Shown: positions 1 through 9,191 of the stretch, one piece after another
Layout: every line of letters begins with the position of its first letter
Position numbering within the stretch: position 1 is the first letter of the stretch
Assembly (NCBI RefSeq): GCF_042678945.1
Contig: NZ_JBHTLM010000007.1
Location: 178,529 to 242,528 of the forward strand
Length of the DNA stretch: 64,000 bases
Source of the DNA: Fontibacillus puldeungensis
GTDB taxonomy: Bacteria; Bacillota; Bacilli; Paenibacillales; Paenibacillaceae
Reading direction: 5' to 3'
Translations under genes and position numbers: made by a program
Notes under the pieces: generated by a model
What the model was told of the DNA's origin: nothing
What the model saw: the letters and a program-made list of their open reading frames with translations, nothing else
Database searches by the model: none

Positions 1-1323
1 ACGCATCATATCAAAGTTAGACACGGGTTGATCTACTTTCAGCTTTATCCGTTGTAGCGGATGTCTTGCGGCATCGAGCTCATTTCCTTGCTCATCGTAA
101 ATTTTAACGACCTTTTGTTTGAAAAAGGTTCCGCCTGGACCAAAAAATTCAACTTCCTGGCCAGGTTTAAAATGGTTCCGCTGCTGGACGACAGCCATTC
201 CGGAGGTTTCATCATATTCCATGACCAGACCGGCAAAATCATATGGAGCCGCCTTCTCTTCGGGCTCGTATATATGGTCTTCATGGTCGGGTGTATCATA
301 GAAAAAGCCTGTATTCAGCGGGCGGTTTGCCGCTTTGTTAATCTCTTCGACCCATTCCGGTTTTAGCACATAATTTTCGGGGTCCTCCATATATGAATCA
401 ATGGCTTGACGGTATACATTAACCACTGTAGCCACATAATGGATCGATTTCATTCTGCCCTCGATCTTGAAGCTGTCCACCCCGACATCGATCAAGTCCG
501 GAATATGGGAGATCATGCACAAATCTTTCGATCCCATCGTAAAAGCAGCATCATTCTCCTCAAACAGTGGAAGCTGGGTGACTCCTAATCTGAACTGCTG
601 TAGAACCCGATTATCCTGAGCCTCTTCCTCTGAAACCCACTCTTCCGCTGGCCGACTATCTTCAAAAAGATCGTATTTCCAACGACACGATTGGCAGCAG
701 CCGCCACGGTTAGAGTCTCTGTCCGTAAAATGATTGGACAATACGCAGCGTCCCGAATATGAGGAGCACATTGCACCGTGAATAAACGCTTCGATCTCAA
801 TGTCGACATGCTTTTTGATCTCTTGAATTTCCTCCAGGCTCGTCTCGCGTCCTAGAACGACACGCGGCAAACCTTGGTCCTTCCAGAACTTCACCGCTTG
901 CCAGTTGACCGTCGATTGCTGTGTGCTCAGGTGAACCTCCAGCTCAGGCACGACACGTCGAGCGGTCTCTATAATGATCGGATCGGCGACAATGATGGCG
1001 GCAATACCGACATCATACAAATTGCGGAGATATTCCTCAATTCCTTCCAAATCCTCGTTGTGTGCATATATATTCGTGGCCACAAAAACTTTGGCCCCGT
1101 ATTTTTTGGCGAATTCGACGCCTTCCCGCATTTCCTCAAAGCTAAAATTATCAGCATTGGAACGAAGGCCATATTTTTGCCCTCCGATGTATACGGCATC
1201 CGCCCCGTAGTGTACGGCGAATTTTAGCTTTTCCAAATTGCCCGCTGGCGCGAGCAGTTCTGGCTTCGCCAGCCGGTTGCGTTTTCCCGTATATTTCGGG
1301 ATATGTTTCTCCACGGTTTGCAT
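1..1323 (-). CDS. trhP2: U32-family tRNA hydroxylation protein TrhP2-like (YrrO), 3' end cut by window edge
   Basis: The reading frame runs 441 codons from ATG at 1323 to the window edge without a stop, so the C-terminus is missing. The U32 signature is clear around residues 175-191 (EAFIHGAMCSSYSGRC), followed by the cysteine pair CCQSC near residue 207 that in this family helps bind an iron-sulfur cluster. Family members are annotated as peptidases but act in prephenate-dependent 5-hydroxyuridine formation at tRNA wobble position 34. It follows the shorter paralogue at 1367-2302, the same pair order as yrrN-yrrO in Bacillus. Function is from family knowledge; the identification is firm. Confidence 0.9.
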   Translation of the reverse strand, partial: MQTVEKHIPKYTGKRNRLAKPELLAPAGNLEKLKFAVHYGADAVYIGGQKYGLRSNADNFSFEEMREGVEFAKKYGAKVFVATNIYAHNEDLEGIEEYLRNLYDVGIAAIIVADPIIIETARRVVPELEVHLSTQQSTVNWQAVKFWKDQGLPRVVLGRETSLEEIQEIKKHVDIEIEAFIHGAMCSSYSGRCVLSNHFTDRDSNRGGCCQSCRWKYDLFEDSRPAEEWVSEEEAQDNRVLQQFRLGVTQLPLFEENDAAFTMGSKDLCMISHIPDLIDVGVDSFKIEGRMKSIHYVATVVNVYRQAIDSYMEDPENYVLKPEWVEEINKAANRPLNTGFFYDTPDHEDHIYEPEEKAAPYDFAGLVMEYDETSGMAVVQQRNHFKPGQEVEFFGPGGTFFKQKVVKIYDEQGNELDAARHPLQRIKLKVDQPVSNFDMMR

Positions 1324-1366
1324 CTTCGTTCACCTCTCGATCTATATTTTCTAGGCCTAAGCCCTC

Positions 1367-2302
1367 TTAGTAAACCTGTTCCTTGTAATAAAACCCAAAG
1401 GTCAGTTCCCGTTCGGGGTCCTGCACCTTACGGATGTTCTCGATCCATGTCTCGTCAAATTCATAGCCTTCTGGGTCTTTAAAATACGCATCAATTGCCT
1501 CGCGGTACGAATGAATGACTAACTCATTATAAGAGATCGACTTCAACAGCGTTTCAATTTTAAAACTGCTTACGCCAGCACCCATGAGCAAATGAAGATC
1601 CTCGATGATGCATATATCGTCTGAGCTCATGATGTGAGTCCCGTTACGGTCTTCATAAATCGGGAACTTCTCATCAGGACGTTCCGCTTCAATCAGAAAA
1701 AGCCCGCGTTCCAGGCCCAAATCCTCACCGGGTTTAACCGGCCGCCCTTGGTGGGTCATATAGCTCTGCACTAAACGGCGCTTGGAATGATAAATATTCG
1801 TCATTCCGTGAACCTGTACTTCGGATTCAATCTCCAGGGAAGGGTGCATGCCGGTTAGTTCATCCATATTCAGCTCGCGCGCAAAAACGACCCGAGTCGC
1901 TCCCTTACTACCCCAATAATTGGCGGTAGCATAATTCGTCGATGTCATTTCGGCGTTCCAATGAAGTGCCAGCTGCGGAGCGGTTTCGCGTACGGTTTGA
2001 AGCACGGCGGGATCGCCGAATTCAACCCCATCTACGTCGAAATCCGCCAATTGCTTAATATAGGCTGGCAGATCCTTAAGCAGATCGTTCGTCATCAAGT
2101 TACCCATGCTTACGTAAATTTTAGCTCCGTGATGGTGGGCCATACGAACCGCTTCTGCAATTTGATCTATCGAAAAATCCCCGGGCAATCTCATGCCGTA
2201 TTTTGCTTCGCCGATCAGCGCCGCATCAGCGCCGGCAGCGAAGTAACGCTCCAGTTCCGCAAGCGAACCTGCAGGAACCATTAGCTCCGTTTTTTTCGTC
2301 AT
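1367..2302 (-). CDS. trhP1: U32-family tRNA hydroxylation protein TrhP1-like (YrrN)
   Basis: This 311-residue protein is the short U32 paralogue. It has the TIM-barrel start KTELMVPAGSLAEL, the QVHGMTNIYHSKR segment where the U32 signature falls, and a C-terminal SFKIETLLKS element shared with the long paralogue. The cysteines of the long paralogue's signature are replaced here, which is usual for YrrN-type proteins. It probably works with TrhP2 in wobble uridine hydroxylation. The ATG at 2302 has an AGGTG/AAGGA ribosome binding region directly upstream. It lies 14 bp after mltG; the methyltransferase gene yrrM that I recall between these two in Bacillus is absent. Confidence 0.88.
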   Translation of the reverse strand: MTKKTELMVPAGSLAELERYFAAGADAALIGEAKYGMRLPGDFSIDQIAEAVRMAHHHGAKIYVSMGNLMTNDLLKDLPAYIKQLADFDVDGVEFGDPAVLQTVRETAPQLALHWNAEMTSTNYATANYWGSKGATRVVFARELNMDELTGMHPSLEIESEVQVHGMTNIYHSKRRLVQSYMTHQGRPVKPGEDLGLERGLFLIEAERPDEKFPIYEDRNGTHIMSSDDICIIEDLHLLMGAGVSSFKIETLLKSISYNELVIHSYREAIDAYFKDPEGYEFDETWIENIRKVQDPERELTFGFYYKEQVY

Positions 2303-2316
2303 TCCTTACACCTCAA

Positions 2317-3369
2317 TTATTTAGCCATGGTCTTGCTCGTTTGAATATTTTTCAAATGCTCTTTATACGTCTTGGCAAACAAGTGCTCGCCGCTGCCGTC
2401 TTTTTTCGTGACATAAAACAGGTAGTCAGACGCTTCCGGCTCTAATGCAGCCTCAATCGATTTCAGGCTTGGCGAAGCAATGGGTCCCGGAGGAAGTCCC
2501 TCGTATAAATACGTATTATACGGACTGTCTACGCTTCTTAAGTCCGAATTCATAAGCCGTTCCTTCGGTTTATCCAAAACATATTGAACTGTAGCGTCGA
2601 TTTCCAGCTTCATGTTTTTATTCAGGCGATTGTAAATCACCCCGGCCACTAATTTGCGTTCAGAATCAACCACAACCTCGCGTTCCACCAGTGAAGCGAC
2701 CGTCATGAGCTCATTCAGACTGAGACCACGTTGCTTTAGCTTTTGGTCAAAATCAGGAATCTCGGCTAACCGTTTCGACGTTTCCTCAAGCATACGTCCG
2801 ACGATTTCTTTCTCGCCTGCACCCTTTTTCAGTTCGTAAGTTTCTGGAAACATATATCCTTCCAGGAGAAACGTAAGCTTATTATTTGCCGGAAGCTGCT
2901 TTAACAAATCATTGTTGATCCCACTCGGATCTTTAGCGAGCTTCAGGAATTGTTCCTTGTTTACATATCCTTCTTCGGCCAGCTTGTCAGCCATTTGTTT
3001 GACAGTGAAACCTTCGGGAATTGTAAAGCGAATCATTTCACCTTTTACAACGTCTCCCGTATTAAGCTTAGCGATAATTTCAGAATAGGTTACTCCAGGC
3101 TTGAATTCGTAGACACCGGCTTGAAACCGACTGCCCTCTGACTTCAGCTTTAGATAGGATTTAAATAAAAAGGAATTTTTAATAAGTCCCTGATCCTCCA
3201 GCAAACTTGCAATCCCAGCGGTACCCGTTCCCGGCTTAATCGTGATTTTTACGGCCTGCTCCGATGCTTTTACCGGCTGCGTACCGATATAAACATAAGT
3301 CGCGGCAGCCCCAACCACGATTACAATCATAAGAACCACAACGCTAAGCCACTTCAGCCCCTTCTTCAA
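2317..3369 (-). CDS. mltG: Endolytic murein transglycosylase MltG
   Basis: The protein has 350 residues. A single N-terminal membrane anchor (about residues 7-29) is followed by a LysM-like region (VKITIKPGTGTAGIASLLE) and the YceG/MltG catalytic domain. Family motifs visible are LLEGYMFPETY, ASLVEREVV with the catalytic glutamate, VIYNRL, SPYNTYLYEGLPPGPI and a C-terminal YLFYVTKKDGSGEHLFAKTYKEH. MltG cleaves nascent glycan strands in the cell envelope and influences strand length. It is the last envelope gene of the ruvX-DUF1292 unit and precedes the trhP pair. Confidence 0.95.
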   Translation of the reverse strand: MKKGLKWLSVVVLMIVIVVGAAATYVYIGTQPVKASEQAVKITIKPGTGTAGIASLLEDQGLIKNSFLFKSYLKLKSEGSRFQAGVYEFKPGVTYSEIIAKLNTGDVVKGEMIRFTIPEGFTVKQMADKLAEEGYVNKEQFLKLAKDPSGINNDLLKQLPANNKLTFLLEGYMFPETYELKKGAGEKEIVGRMLEETSKRLAEIPDFDQKLKQRGLSLNELMTVASLVEREVVVDSERKLVAGVIYNRLNKNMKLEIDATVQYVLDKPKERLMNSDLRSVDSPYNTYLYEGLPPGPIASPSLKSIEAALEPEASDYLFYVTKKDGSGEHLFAKTYKEHLKNIQTSKTMAK

Positions 3370-3459
3370 CAGCTCAACCCCTTTACAGCAAAAAGAGCGG
3401 TGTTATCCCGCCCTTCCCAGACTGATCTATCATGCTCTTCGCAAGATGCTTACGTTCCC

Positions 3460-3762
3460 TTATTCCGGGAATGTCAATTCATCGTACAGCTCGGATACGT
3501 TCTCCCACTCATCGTCATCATCGATCGTAACCAGTTCCAGGGCTCCATCCTCGGAAGTTAAAATTTTCATAATCTCCGGTTCGTCGTCCTTGGACCCGTT
3601 TTCTGGACGGAGGACGGCATAAGCCGCCCCTCCTACATCAAATTCCTTCTCTACTCCGTAATAGGAGATTTGACCTGACTCATCCTGTAATTCGACAACA
3701 GGTCCAAAAGCATCACGTACACGCGATGTCCAAACTACCTTATCCGCCGAATAATCAGTCAT
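3460..3762 (-). CDS. DUF1292 protein, downstream tandem copy
   Basis: A 100-residue acidic protein of the DUF1292 (YrzB) type, a family without an established function. Its last third (IDDDDEWENVSELYDELTFPE) aligns by eye with the end of the neighbour at 3759-4073 (ESDEEWEIVEETFNTLVDE), so the two appear to be diverged tandem duplicates. Its start overlaps the stop of the upstream copy by 4 bp, which implies translational coupling. This copy carries an extra N-terminal stretch (VVWTSRVRDAFGPVVEL) and fewer acidic residues. Both lie between ruvX and mltG. Confidence 0.8.
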   Translation of the reverse strand: MTDYSADKVVWTSRVRDAFGPVVELQDESGQISYYGVEKEFDVGGAAYAVLRPENGSKDDEPEIMKILTSEDGALELVTIDDDDEWENVSELYDELTFPE

Positions 3763-4073
3763 TTTTCGTCTTCTCCATCAAATTCGTCGACTAGTGTGTT
3801 GAACGTTTCCTCTACGATTTCCCATTCCTCGTCGCTTTCAATCGTGTACAGCTTCAAGTCATCGCCGTCTTCCTCGTAACGGAATGCGTATACCTCTTCG
3901 CTCTCTTCATCTTCGTTCTCACTTGAATCTAGAGGAACGACCATCATATACTTGGCGTCGGAACCGTCAACTTCGAATTTCATAATGACTTCGAATTCCT
4001 CTTCATTGCCCTCTTCGTCGGGAATATAAATAATTTCCGGTTCTTCTTCATTGCCGATACGATCCTTGGACAT
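3759..4073 (-). CDS. DUF1292 protein, YrzB-like, upstream tandem copy
   Basis: This 104-residue, very acidic protein matches the YrzB/DUF1292 family that lies downstream of ruvX in many Firmicutes. It is rich in Glu and Asp (EEEPEIIYIPDEEGNEEEFEV near the start) and is predicted to be cytosolic, with no membrane segment. The ATG at 4073 follows a GAGGGTGA ribosome binding site. Its stop overlaps the start of the second copy. No biochemical role is established for the family, so none is assigned. Confidence 0.85.
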   Translation of the reverse strand: MSKDRIGNEEEPEIIYIPDEEGNEEEFEVIMKFEVDGSDAKYMMVVPLDSSENEDEESEEVYAFRYEEDGDDLKLYTIESDEEWEIVEETFNTLVDEFDGEDEK

Positions 4074-4085
4074 GTGCGATCACCC

Positions 4086-4502
4086 TCACTTTTCACTCTT
4101 AGAGTCCAAATAGTTTTGTAAAATTAAGCTTGCGGCCATTTTATCCACGACTCCTTTACGCTTCTTTCGGCTTAAGTCCGCCTCCAGAAGCGTTCGGTGC
4201 GCGGAGACGGTCGTGAGCCGTTCATCCCAAAGATGCACCGGCAAATTCAGCCTATTCCGCAGGTCCTCGGCAAATGCCATACATATTTCACCACGAGGCC
4301 CAATCGTGCCGTTCATATTTTTGGGGAGGCCAACGACGATCTCTTCTACCTCATGCTGCTTCACCAATTCGGTAAGCCGATCGAATTCCTCGCCCTCCCT
4401 GCGGCGTTCAATCACTTCAACGCCCTGGGCCGTCCAGCCGAACGCGTCGCTTACAGCAACTCCAATGCGGCGGTCCCCGTAATCCAGACCCATTATCTTC
4501 AT
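4086..4502 (-). CDS. ruvX: Holliday junction resolvase-like protein RuvX (YqgF/YrrK)
   Basis: The 138-residue protein has the RNase H-like YqgF fold. It starts with GLDYGDRRIGVAVSD and continues with IVVGLPKNMNG, the WDERLTTVSAHR segment and KGVVDKMAASLILQ, which supply the conserved acidic residues. The family is annotated as a putative Holliday junction resolvase and is also linked to 5' pre-16S rRNA maturation in Escherichia coli; which role dominates here cannot be told from sequence. TAGGAG lies ahead of the ATG at 4502. It follows ireB by 8 bp, in the usual ireB-ruvX-yrzB order. Confidence 0.93.
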   Translation of the reverse strand: MKIMGLDYGDRRIGVAVSDAFGWTAQGVEVIERRREGEEFDRLTELVKQHEVEEIVVGLPKNMNGTIGPRGEICMAFAEDLRNRLNLPVHLWDERLTTVSAHRTLLEADLSRKKRKGVVDKMAASLILQNYLDSKSEK

Positions 4503-4510
4503 ACGTACTC

Positions 4511-4771
4511 CTAACGATGACCGGCCATATAAAATCTAACCAGCTCTTCAATCAATTCATCGCGTTCCTTCTTGCGCACCAAGCTTCTCGCATTGTTGTG
4601 ACGCGGTATATAAGCCGGGTCCCCCGACAGTAAATAACCGACAATCTGGTTAATCGGGTTATATTCCTTCTCCTGCAGTGCTCCGTAAACCGTAAGAAGA
4701 ATTTCCTCGGCTGATGCTTCCTGCTCGTCGCCCTTGACGTTAAACTTGACGGTTTTATCCATGGAGTCCAT
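4511..4771 (-). CDS. ireB: IreB family regulatory phosphoprotein (DUF965, YrzL)
   Basis: This 86-residue protein matches IreB along its whole length: DKTVKFNVKGDEQEASAEEI at the N-terminus and NPINQIVGYLLSGDPAYIPRH in the middle. In Enterococcus faecalis IreB is phosphorylated by the PASTA kinase IreK and affects cephalosporin resistance; the role in bacilli is less clear. The first ATG (4771) has GAGGTG five bases upstream and is preferred over the internal ATG at 4762. It begins the ireB-ruvX-DUF1292-mltG-trhP run on the minus strand. Confidence 0.92.
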   Translation of the reverse strand: MDSMDKTVKFNVKGDEQEASAEEILLTVYGALQEKEYNPINQIVGYLLSGDPAYIPRHNNARSLVRKKERDELIEELVRFYMAGHR

Positions 4772-4905
4772 GATGACACCTCGCTTCTTCAGACATACGT
4801 CAAAATGATCGCAGCTGATTTCCTCTTAGTCTAATCTTACTATACCATATCCTAGGTAACATAAGGAAATTTTCAGCGAGTCAGTCCCCCATCATCACCG
4901 CTCTA

Positions 4906-7530
4906 TTAGCCTTGTGAGGCAACCCATTTCTCAGCCACTTGAAGCGCTTCTTGCAGTTTGCTGGCATCCTTACCACCAGCTTGAGCCATATCAGGACGTC
5001 CACCGCCTCCGCCTCCGCATACGGCAGCGACTTCCTTAACAAGCTTACCCGCGTGCAAACCACGCTTAACTTGTTCTGGCGGAATAGCAACTACAAAGTT
5101 CACCTTATCTTCAGCCGGAGCCCCCAGCACAAGAACCGCATCCGGCAGCTTCAACTTCAACTCATCGGCTAGAGTACGGAGTGCTTCCATGCTGCTCGCA
5201 TCTACTTTGGCAGCAAGTAAACGAGTATTACCAACCGAAACTACTTGGCTGGTCAATTCCCCAGCTTCAATTGAGCTGAGCTTGCTTTGCAGCGATTCAT
5301 TCTCCCGCCCAAGCTCTTTAAGCTGTTGATACAACGCCTCGATACGCTTAGGTACGTCACTCACATTGGCCTTAAGCAGACTAGCAGACTGGTGGAGTAA
5401 TTCTAGCTGAGCGTCCAGGAAGAGATATGCTCCCCGGCCTGTCACCGCTTCAATCCGGCGAACCCCAGAGCCGATGCCGCTTTCGCTAACAATTTTAAGC
5501 AATCCAATTTCCGCTGTGTTGCTAACATGGCAGCCACCGCACAGCTCCAGGCTGTAATCGCCAGCTTTAACCACCCGTACGATATCTCCGTACTTTTCGC
5601 CGAACAGCGCCATGGCACCCATAGCCTTAGCTTCGTCAACCGGCTTCAGTTCGGTCGTTACCGGAAGAGCATTCCAGATCTGCTCGTTGACGCGGCGTTC
5701 GATATTAGCCAACTCCTCTGGCGAAATGCTCCCTAGATGGGAGAAGTCAAACCGCAGACGTTGCGGCTCAACCAAAGATCCTGCCTGATTGACATGCTCG
5801 CCCAGCGTTTCTTTCAGCGCCTTGTGAAGCAGGTGAGTCGCCGTATGATTTTTGACTGTTTGTCCACGCAGTTCTTTATTCACAGCCGCCGTTACACTTG
5901 CCCCGACCCGAAGCTCACCGGCTCCCACCGTTACTTGATGGACATGCTGGCCATGAGGCGCTTTGAACAAGCCTTCGACAATCGCATTTCCAGCTTCCCC
6001 AGAAATGGTTCCCTGGTCGCTGACTTGACCGCCGCTTTCTGCGTAAAAAGGTGTAACCTCCAGAATGACTTGTCCCTTTTGCCCTTCGGACAAAACGTCG
6101 ACAAAAACATCATTTGCAACGATAGCTACAATTTTGGTGGTTACTTCAAGCTCATTATATCCAACGAAGTCTGTTTTAGTCGTAAAATCTGACAAAACCC
6201 CGCCTTGAACCTTCATACTTCCGCTGTCGTGCCGGGCAGCGCGGGCACGTTCACGTTGTTCCTCCATAGCAGCCTCAAAGCCTTCCCGATCCACCCCAAG
6301 CCCATGCTCGGCGGCAAAGTCCTCGGTCAGATCAAGCGGAAAACCATAGGTATCGTAAAGCTTAAATGCATCGGCCCCACTGATCAGCGAACGGCCCGCT
6401 TTCTTGGCCTCAGTGCTAATTTCGGCCAAAATAGCAAGTCCGTCGGTGAGTGTTTCATGGAACCGCTCTTCCTCCGAGCGAATGACTTTCTCGATAAATT
6501 CCCGTTTCGTTACTACATCAGTGTAGTAGGTGCCCATAATGTCACCAACCGTCTCAACCAGTCCGAACATAAACGGTTTGTTGAGTCCAATCAATTTTCC
6601 ATAGCGTACCGCACGGCGAAGTAAACGGCGGATTACGTAGCCACGGCCCTCGTTGGAAGGCAAAACGCCGTCCGCAACTGCAAAGGCGACTGTCCGAATG
6701 TGGTCAGCGATAACCTTCAGTGCTACGTCGACCTCCTCGGTTTCTCCGTAAGTCACTCCGGCCATAGCTGCCGTTCTGGCAATGATCGGTTGAAACAAAT
6801 CCGTATCGAAGTTGGAGTTCACATTTTGCAGAATCGAAGCGAAGCGTTCCAGTCCGGCGCCGGTATCAATATTTTTGTTAGGAAGCGGCGTGTAACTACC
6901 GTCCTTGTTATGATTGAATTGGGAGAACACGAGATTCCAAACCTCGAGGAACCGTTCGTTTTCGCCGCCCGGCGTACATTCCGGATCGGACAAATCTCCA
7001 TAAGCGTCACCACGGTCGTAGAAAATTTCCGTACAAGGTCCGCAAGGTCCTTCGCCGATATCCCAGAAGTTATCTTCCAGCTTGACGATGCGCTCTGCCG
7101 GGATGCCGATTTTTTCGTTCCACAGCTTGAACGCTTCTTCATCCTCCGGATACACCGTAACCGACAAGCGCTCAGGGTCGAAGCCGATCCATTCCTTGCC
7201 CGTCAGAAATTCCCAAGCCCAAGTAATCGCCTCTTCTTTGAAATAATCCCCGATCGAAAAGTTGCCGAGCATTTCAAAAAAAGTATGGTGACGGCGGGTT
7301 TTCCCTACGTTTTCGATATCATTGGTGCGGATGCATTTTTGCGAATTGGTGAGGCGCGGATTTTCCGGCTTCACACGGCCGTCAAAATAAGGCTTAAGCG
7401 GTGCCATTCCCGCATTAATCCACAGCAAAGACGGATCATTATGCGGAACCAGCGAGGCGCTAGGTTCGATTTTATGACCTTTGCTGGCGAAAAACTGCAG
7501 CCATTTGGAACGAATTTCACTTGCTTTCAT
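4906..7530 (-). CDS. alaS: Alanyl-tRNA synthetase
   Basis: An 874-residue class II synthetase of normal length. The N-terminal catalytic domain shows motif 1 around SLLWINAGMAPLKPYF and the RRHHTFFEMLGNFSIGDYF region. The editing domain carries HTATHLLHKAL and CGGCHVSNTAEIG, which hold the zinc-binding His and Cys residues. The C-terminal DHHA1-like domain ends with a glycine run (GGGGGGRPDMAQAGG). It charges tRNA-Ala and clears mischarged Ser and Gly. Expression is probably controlled by the T-box leader at 7597-7945. It lies upstream of ireB, as in Bacillus. Confidence 0.98.
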   Translation of the reverse strand: MKASEIRSKWLQFFASKGHKIEPSASLVPHNDPSLLWINAGMAPLKPYFDGRVKPENPRLTNSQKCIRTNDIENVGKTRRHHTFFEMLGNFSIGDYFKEEAITWAWEFLTGKEWIGFDPERLSVTVYPEDEEAFKLWNEKIGIPAERIVKLEDNFWDIGEGPCGPCTEIFYDRGDAYGDLSDPECTPGGENERFLEVWNLVFSQFNHNKDGSYTPLPNKNIDTGAGLERFASILQNVNSNFDTDLFQPIIARTAAMAGVTYGETEEVDVALKVIADHIRTVAFAVADGVLPSNEGRGYVIRRLLRRAVRYGKLIGLNKPFMFGLVETVGDIMGTYYTDVVTKREFIEKVIRSEEERFHETLTDGLAILAEISTEAKKAGRSLISGADAFKLYDTYGFPLDLTEDFAAEHGLGVDREGFEAAMEEQRERARAARHDSGSMKVQGGVLSDFTTKTDFVGYNELEVTTKIVAIVANDVFVDVLSEGQKGQVILEVTPFYAESGGQVSDQGTISGEAGNAIVEGLFKAPHGQHVHQVTVGAGELRVGASVTAAVNKELRGQTVKNHTATHLLHKALKETLGEHVNQAGSLVEPQRLRFDFSHLGSISPEELANIERRVNEQIWNALPVTTELKPVDEAKAMGAMALFGEKYGDIVRVVKAGDYSLELCGGCHVSNTAEIGLLKIVSESGIGSGVRRIEAVTGRGAYLFLDAQLELLHQSASLLKANVSDVPKRIEALYQQLKELGRENESLQSKLSSIEAGELTSQVVSVGNTRLLAAKVDASSMEALRTLADELKLKLPDAVLVLGAPAEDKVNFVVAIPPEQVKRGLHAGKLVKEVAAVCGGGGGGRPDMAQAGGKDASKLQEALQVAEKWVASQG

Positions 7531-7596
7531 GTGTTATCCTCCTAAGTCTTATATATTTTGCAGATTGCATATGATATTGCAGCTTAAAGCAAAGCA

Positions 7597-7624
7597 CAAA
7601 AAACGCCCCTGAAAATCAGGGACG
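7597..7624 (-). terminator. T-box regulated terminator of alaS leader
   Basis: Read on the minus strand, CCCTGATTTTCAGGG with flanking CG/CG pairs forms a compact stem and is followed by a T run. It lies directly after the T-box sequence, as expected for the terminator that competes with the antiterminator. Confidence 0.9.
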
Positions 7625-7945
7625 ATTGAATCGCGGTACCACCCTGGTTATCGCATATTCACTGCAGTTCTCTAATGGCTGCATAGATTAGCGATCGCCT
7701 TGTTGGTTCGGTAACGGGAACCACCCGGTGAATTTGAACTCACACTCCGAAATCAGCTTTCCGCTCGGTCGGTATTTCGGGTTCTCTCAGCCATCATTTT
7801 AAATAGCTAAGAAGCTACTAAAATGAAGGAACACCTTCTCTGGTAAAAATCGGCCACGAACGTACTCTATTTCATCACCGTTTTACAGCTATAGGCTAAA
7901 AGCTTATGCAAGCTTCGCCAAAAGTAATTTCGAACATAACATTTT
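7597..7945 (-). promoter_or_regulatory. T-box riboswitch leader of alaS
   Basis: The minus-strand transcript upstream of alaS carries the T-box sequence GGGTGGTACCGCG at 7644-7632, followed by the terminator hairpin. Upstream are the GATGAA..AGAGTACG element and CCAGAGA, both typical of stem I. Uncharged tRNA binds the specifier loop and the T-box bulge and stabilises the antiterminator, so alaS is expressed when alanine charging falls. I could not assign the specifier triplet with certainty; GCG at 7764-7762 is one candidate. A 33-nt hairpin-forming stretch at 7794-7826 looks like an extension of the distal part of stem I. Confidence 0.93.
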
Positions 7946-7946
7946 T

Positions 7947-7975
7947 AGTATATAAGGCATAAATGTCCCTGTCAA
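7947..7975 (-). promoter_or_regulatory. Sigma-A promoter of alaS
   Basis: TTGACA at 7975-7970 and TATACT at 7952-7947 are separated by exactly 17 bases, immediately upstream of the T-box leader. Confidence 0.85.
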
Positions 7976-8015
7976 TGTGAGCGTCAGGATTCTTATTTCA
8001 CCCGTTGCAATTTGA

Positions 8016-9083
8016 TTATGCTGTTCTTCGGCGGACATAGTAGGTGTAAAAATGCTGTATGATCACCTTCATCACAGCAAAGAAAGGAACCGCCAATATG
8101 AGTCCTGGAATTCCGGCGATTTCTCCTCCAACCAACAGTGCAAAAATGATCAGCAGCGGATGAAGATGCAGCGTTCGCCCAACAACTTGTGGTGAGATGA
8201 TGTTGCTTTCAATCATTTGGCAGACCATGTTGACTAGCAGAACGAGCAGCACCATTTTCCAGGATATCGTCGTAGCTACAACCATCGCCGGAGCAGCTCC
8301 CAGGAACGGGCCGAGGTAAGGAATAATGTTGCAGATCGCGACAACTCCAGCCATAAGCAACGCAAACGGCATACCAATAATGATGTAGCCAATGTACGCG
8401 AGCACTCCGATGATAACACATACGAGCAGCTGCCCCCGTATATAATTGCCAAGCGCCTCATCGATTTCCTTAAGCAGGTTGATGATCGATTTACGTCGTG
8501 ATCTAGGCAAATACTGGATGACCAGACGTTCAATCACTTCAAAATCTTTTAGTATGTAGAAAATGAGAAACGGAATGATAAATGCGTTGAAGACCACTCC
8601 AATTGTCGTCCCAATATTGTCTAAAAAGGTCGAAATTCCGTTAGCAAGCCGGTTCTCAAACTGAAAAAACCAGTTATTCATTCCCATTCGGATACTTCCC
8701 GGTAATAAACCGGTGTTCCAGCTGTCCATCATTTGCTGCGTATGCATTGTCAGCTCGGGTAGATGCTCTCCCAGCTCTTCCAACTGCTCTATAAACATAG
8801 GGATGACATTCATTAGTATCACAGAGAGGCTCGTTAAAAATACAGCATAGATAAGCAGTACCGCTGCCGTGCGTGGTACTTTCCGACCGCCAAGCATTCT
8901 GACGACCGGATTCAGCACATAAGAGATGATTAGCGCGATAACAAAAGGGGCAAATACTGCCTTCAGAAATTCGAATATACGGAAAAACATCGGCCGAAGC
9001 AGCCATACAAAGTATAAAATGATGAGACCCAGCAGCAGCCAAACCCCATAACGAAACAGCTTGTTCTTATAAACTGGTCCCAC
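8016..9083 (-). CDS. AI-2E family transporter (YrrI-like)
   Basis: A polytopic membrane protein of the AI-2E exporter/PerM family with about eight membrane segments. It shows the family's central soluble region (MHTQQMMDSWN) and the conserved C-terminal stretch IISPQVVGRTLHLHPLLII. The frame is open to a GTG at 9125, but AAGGAGG at 9098-9092 lies 8 bases before the GTG at 9083, so I place the start there (355 residues, beginning at GPVYKNKLFRYG). Members export diverse small molecules; the substrate cannot be inferred. It lies upstream of the alaS leader, as yrrI does in Bacillus. Confidence 0.88.
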   Translation of the reverse strand: MGPVYKNKLFRYGVWLLLGLIILYFVWLLRPMFFRIFEFLKAVFAPFVIALIISYVLNPVVRMLGGRKVPRTAAVLLIYAVFLTSLSVILMNVIPMFIEQLEELGEHLPELTMHTQQMMDSWNTGLLPGSIRMGMNNWFFQFENRLANGISTFLDNIGTTIGVVFNAFIIPFLIFYILKDFEVIERLVIQYLPRSRRKSIINLLKEIDEALGNYIRGQLLVCVIIGVLAYIGYIIIGMPFALLMAGVVAICNIIPYLGPFLGAAPAMVVATTISWKMVLLVLLVNMVCQMIESNIISPQVVGRTLHLHPLLIIFALLVGGEIAGIPGLILAVPFFAVMKVIIQHFYTYYVRRRTA

Positions 9084-9191
9084 GAACGACTCCTCCTTGC
9101 GTGGACTGGTATGAACATTATGCACCGTGAGGGAAAAAAATAATCACCTAAGGTTTACGCCGTGGCAACTACTATTAAAGGAATACAAAAA

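Noticed and set aside
6700..7545. 281-codon plus-strand ORF
   Set aside because: Fully antisense to alaS; its composition is that of the complement of a coding frame and no motif is recognisable.
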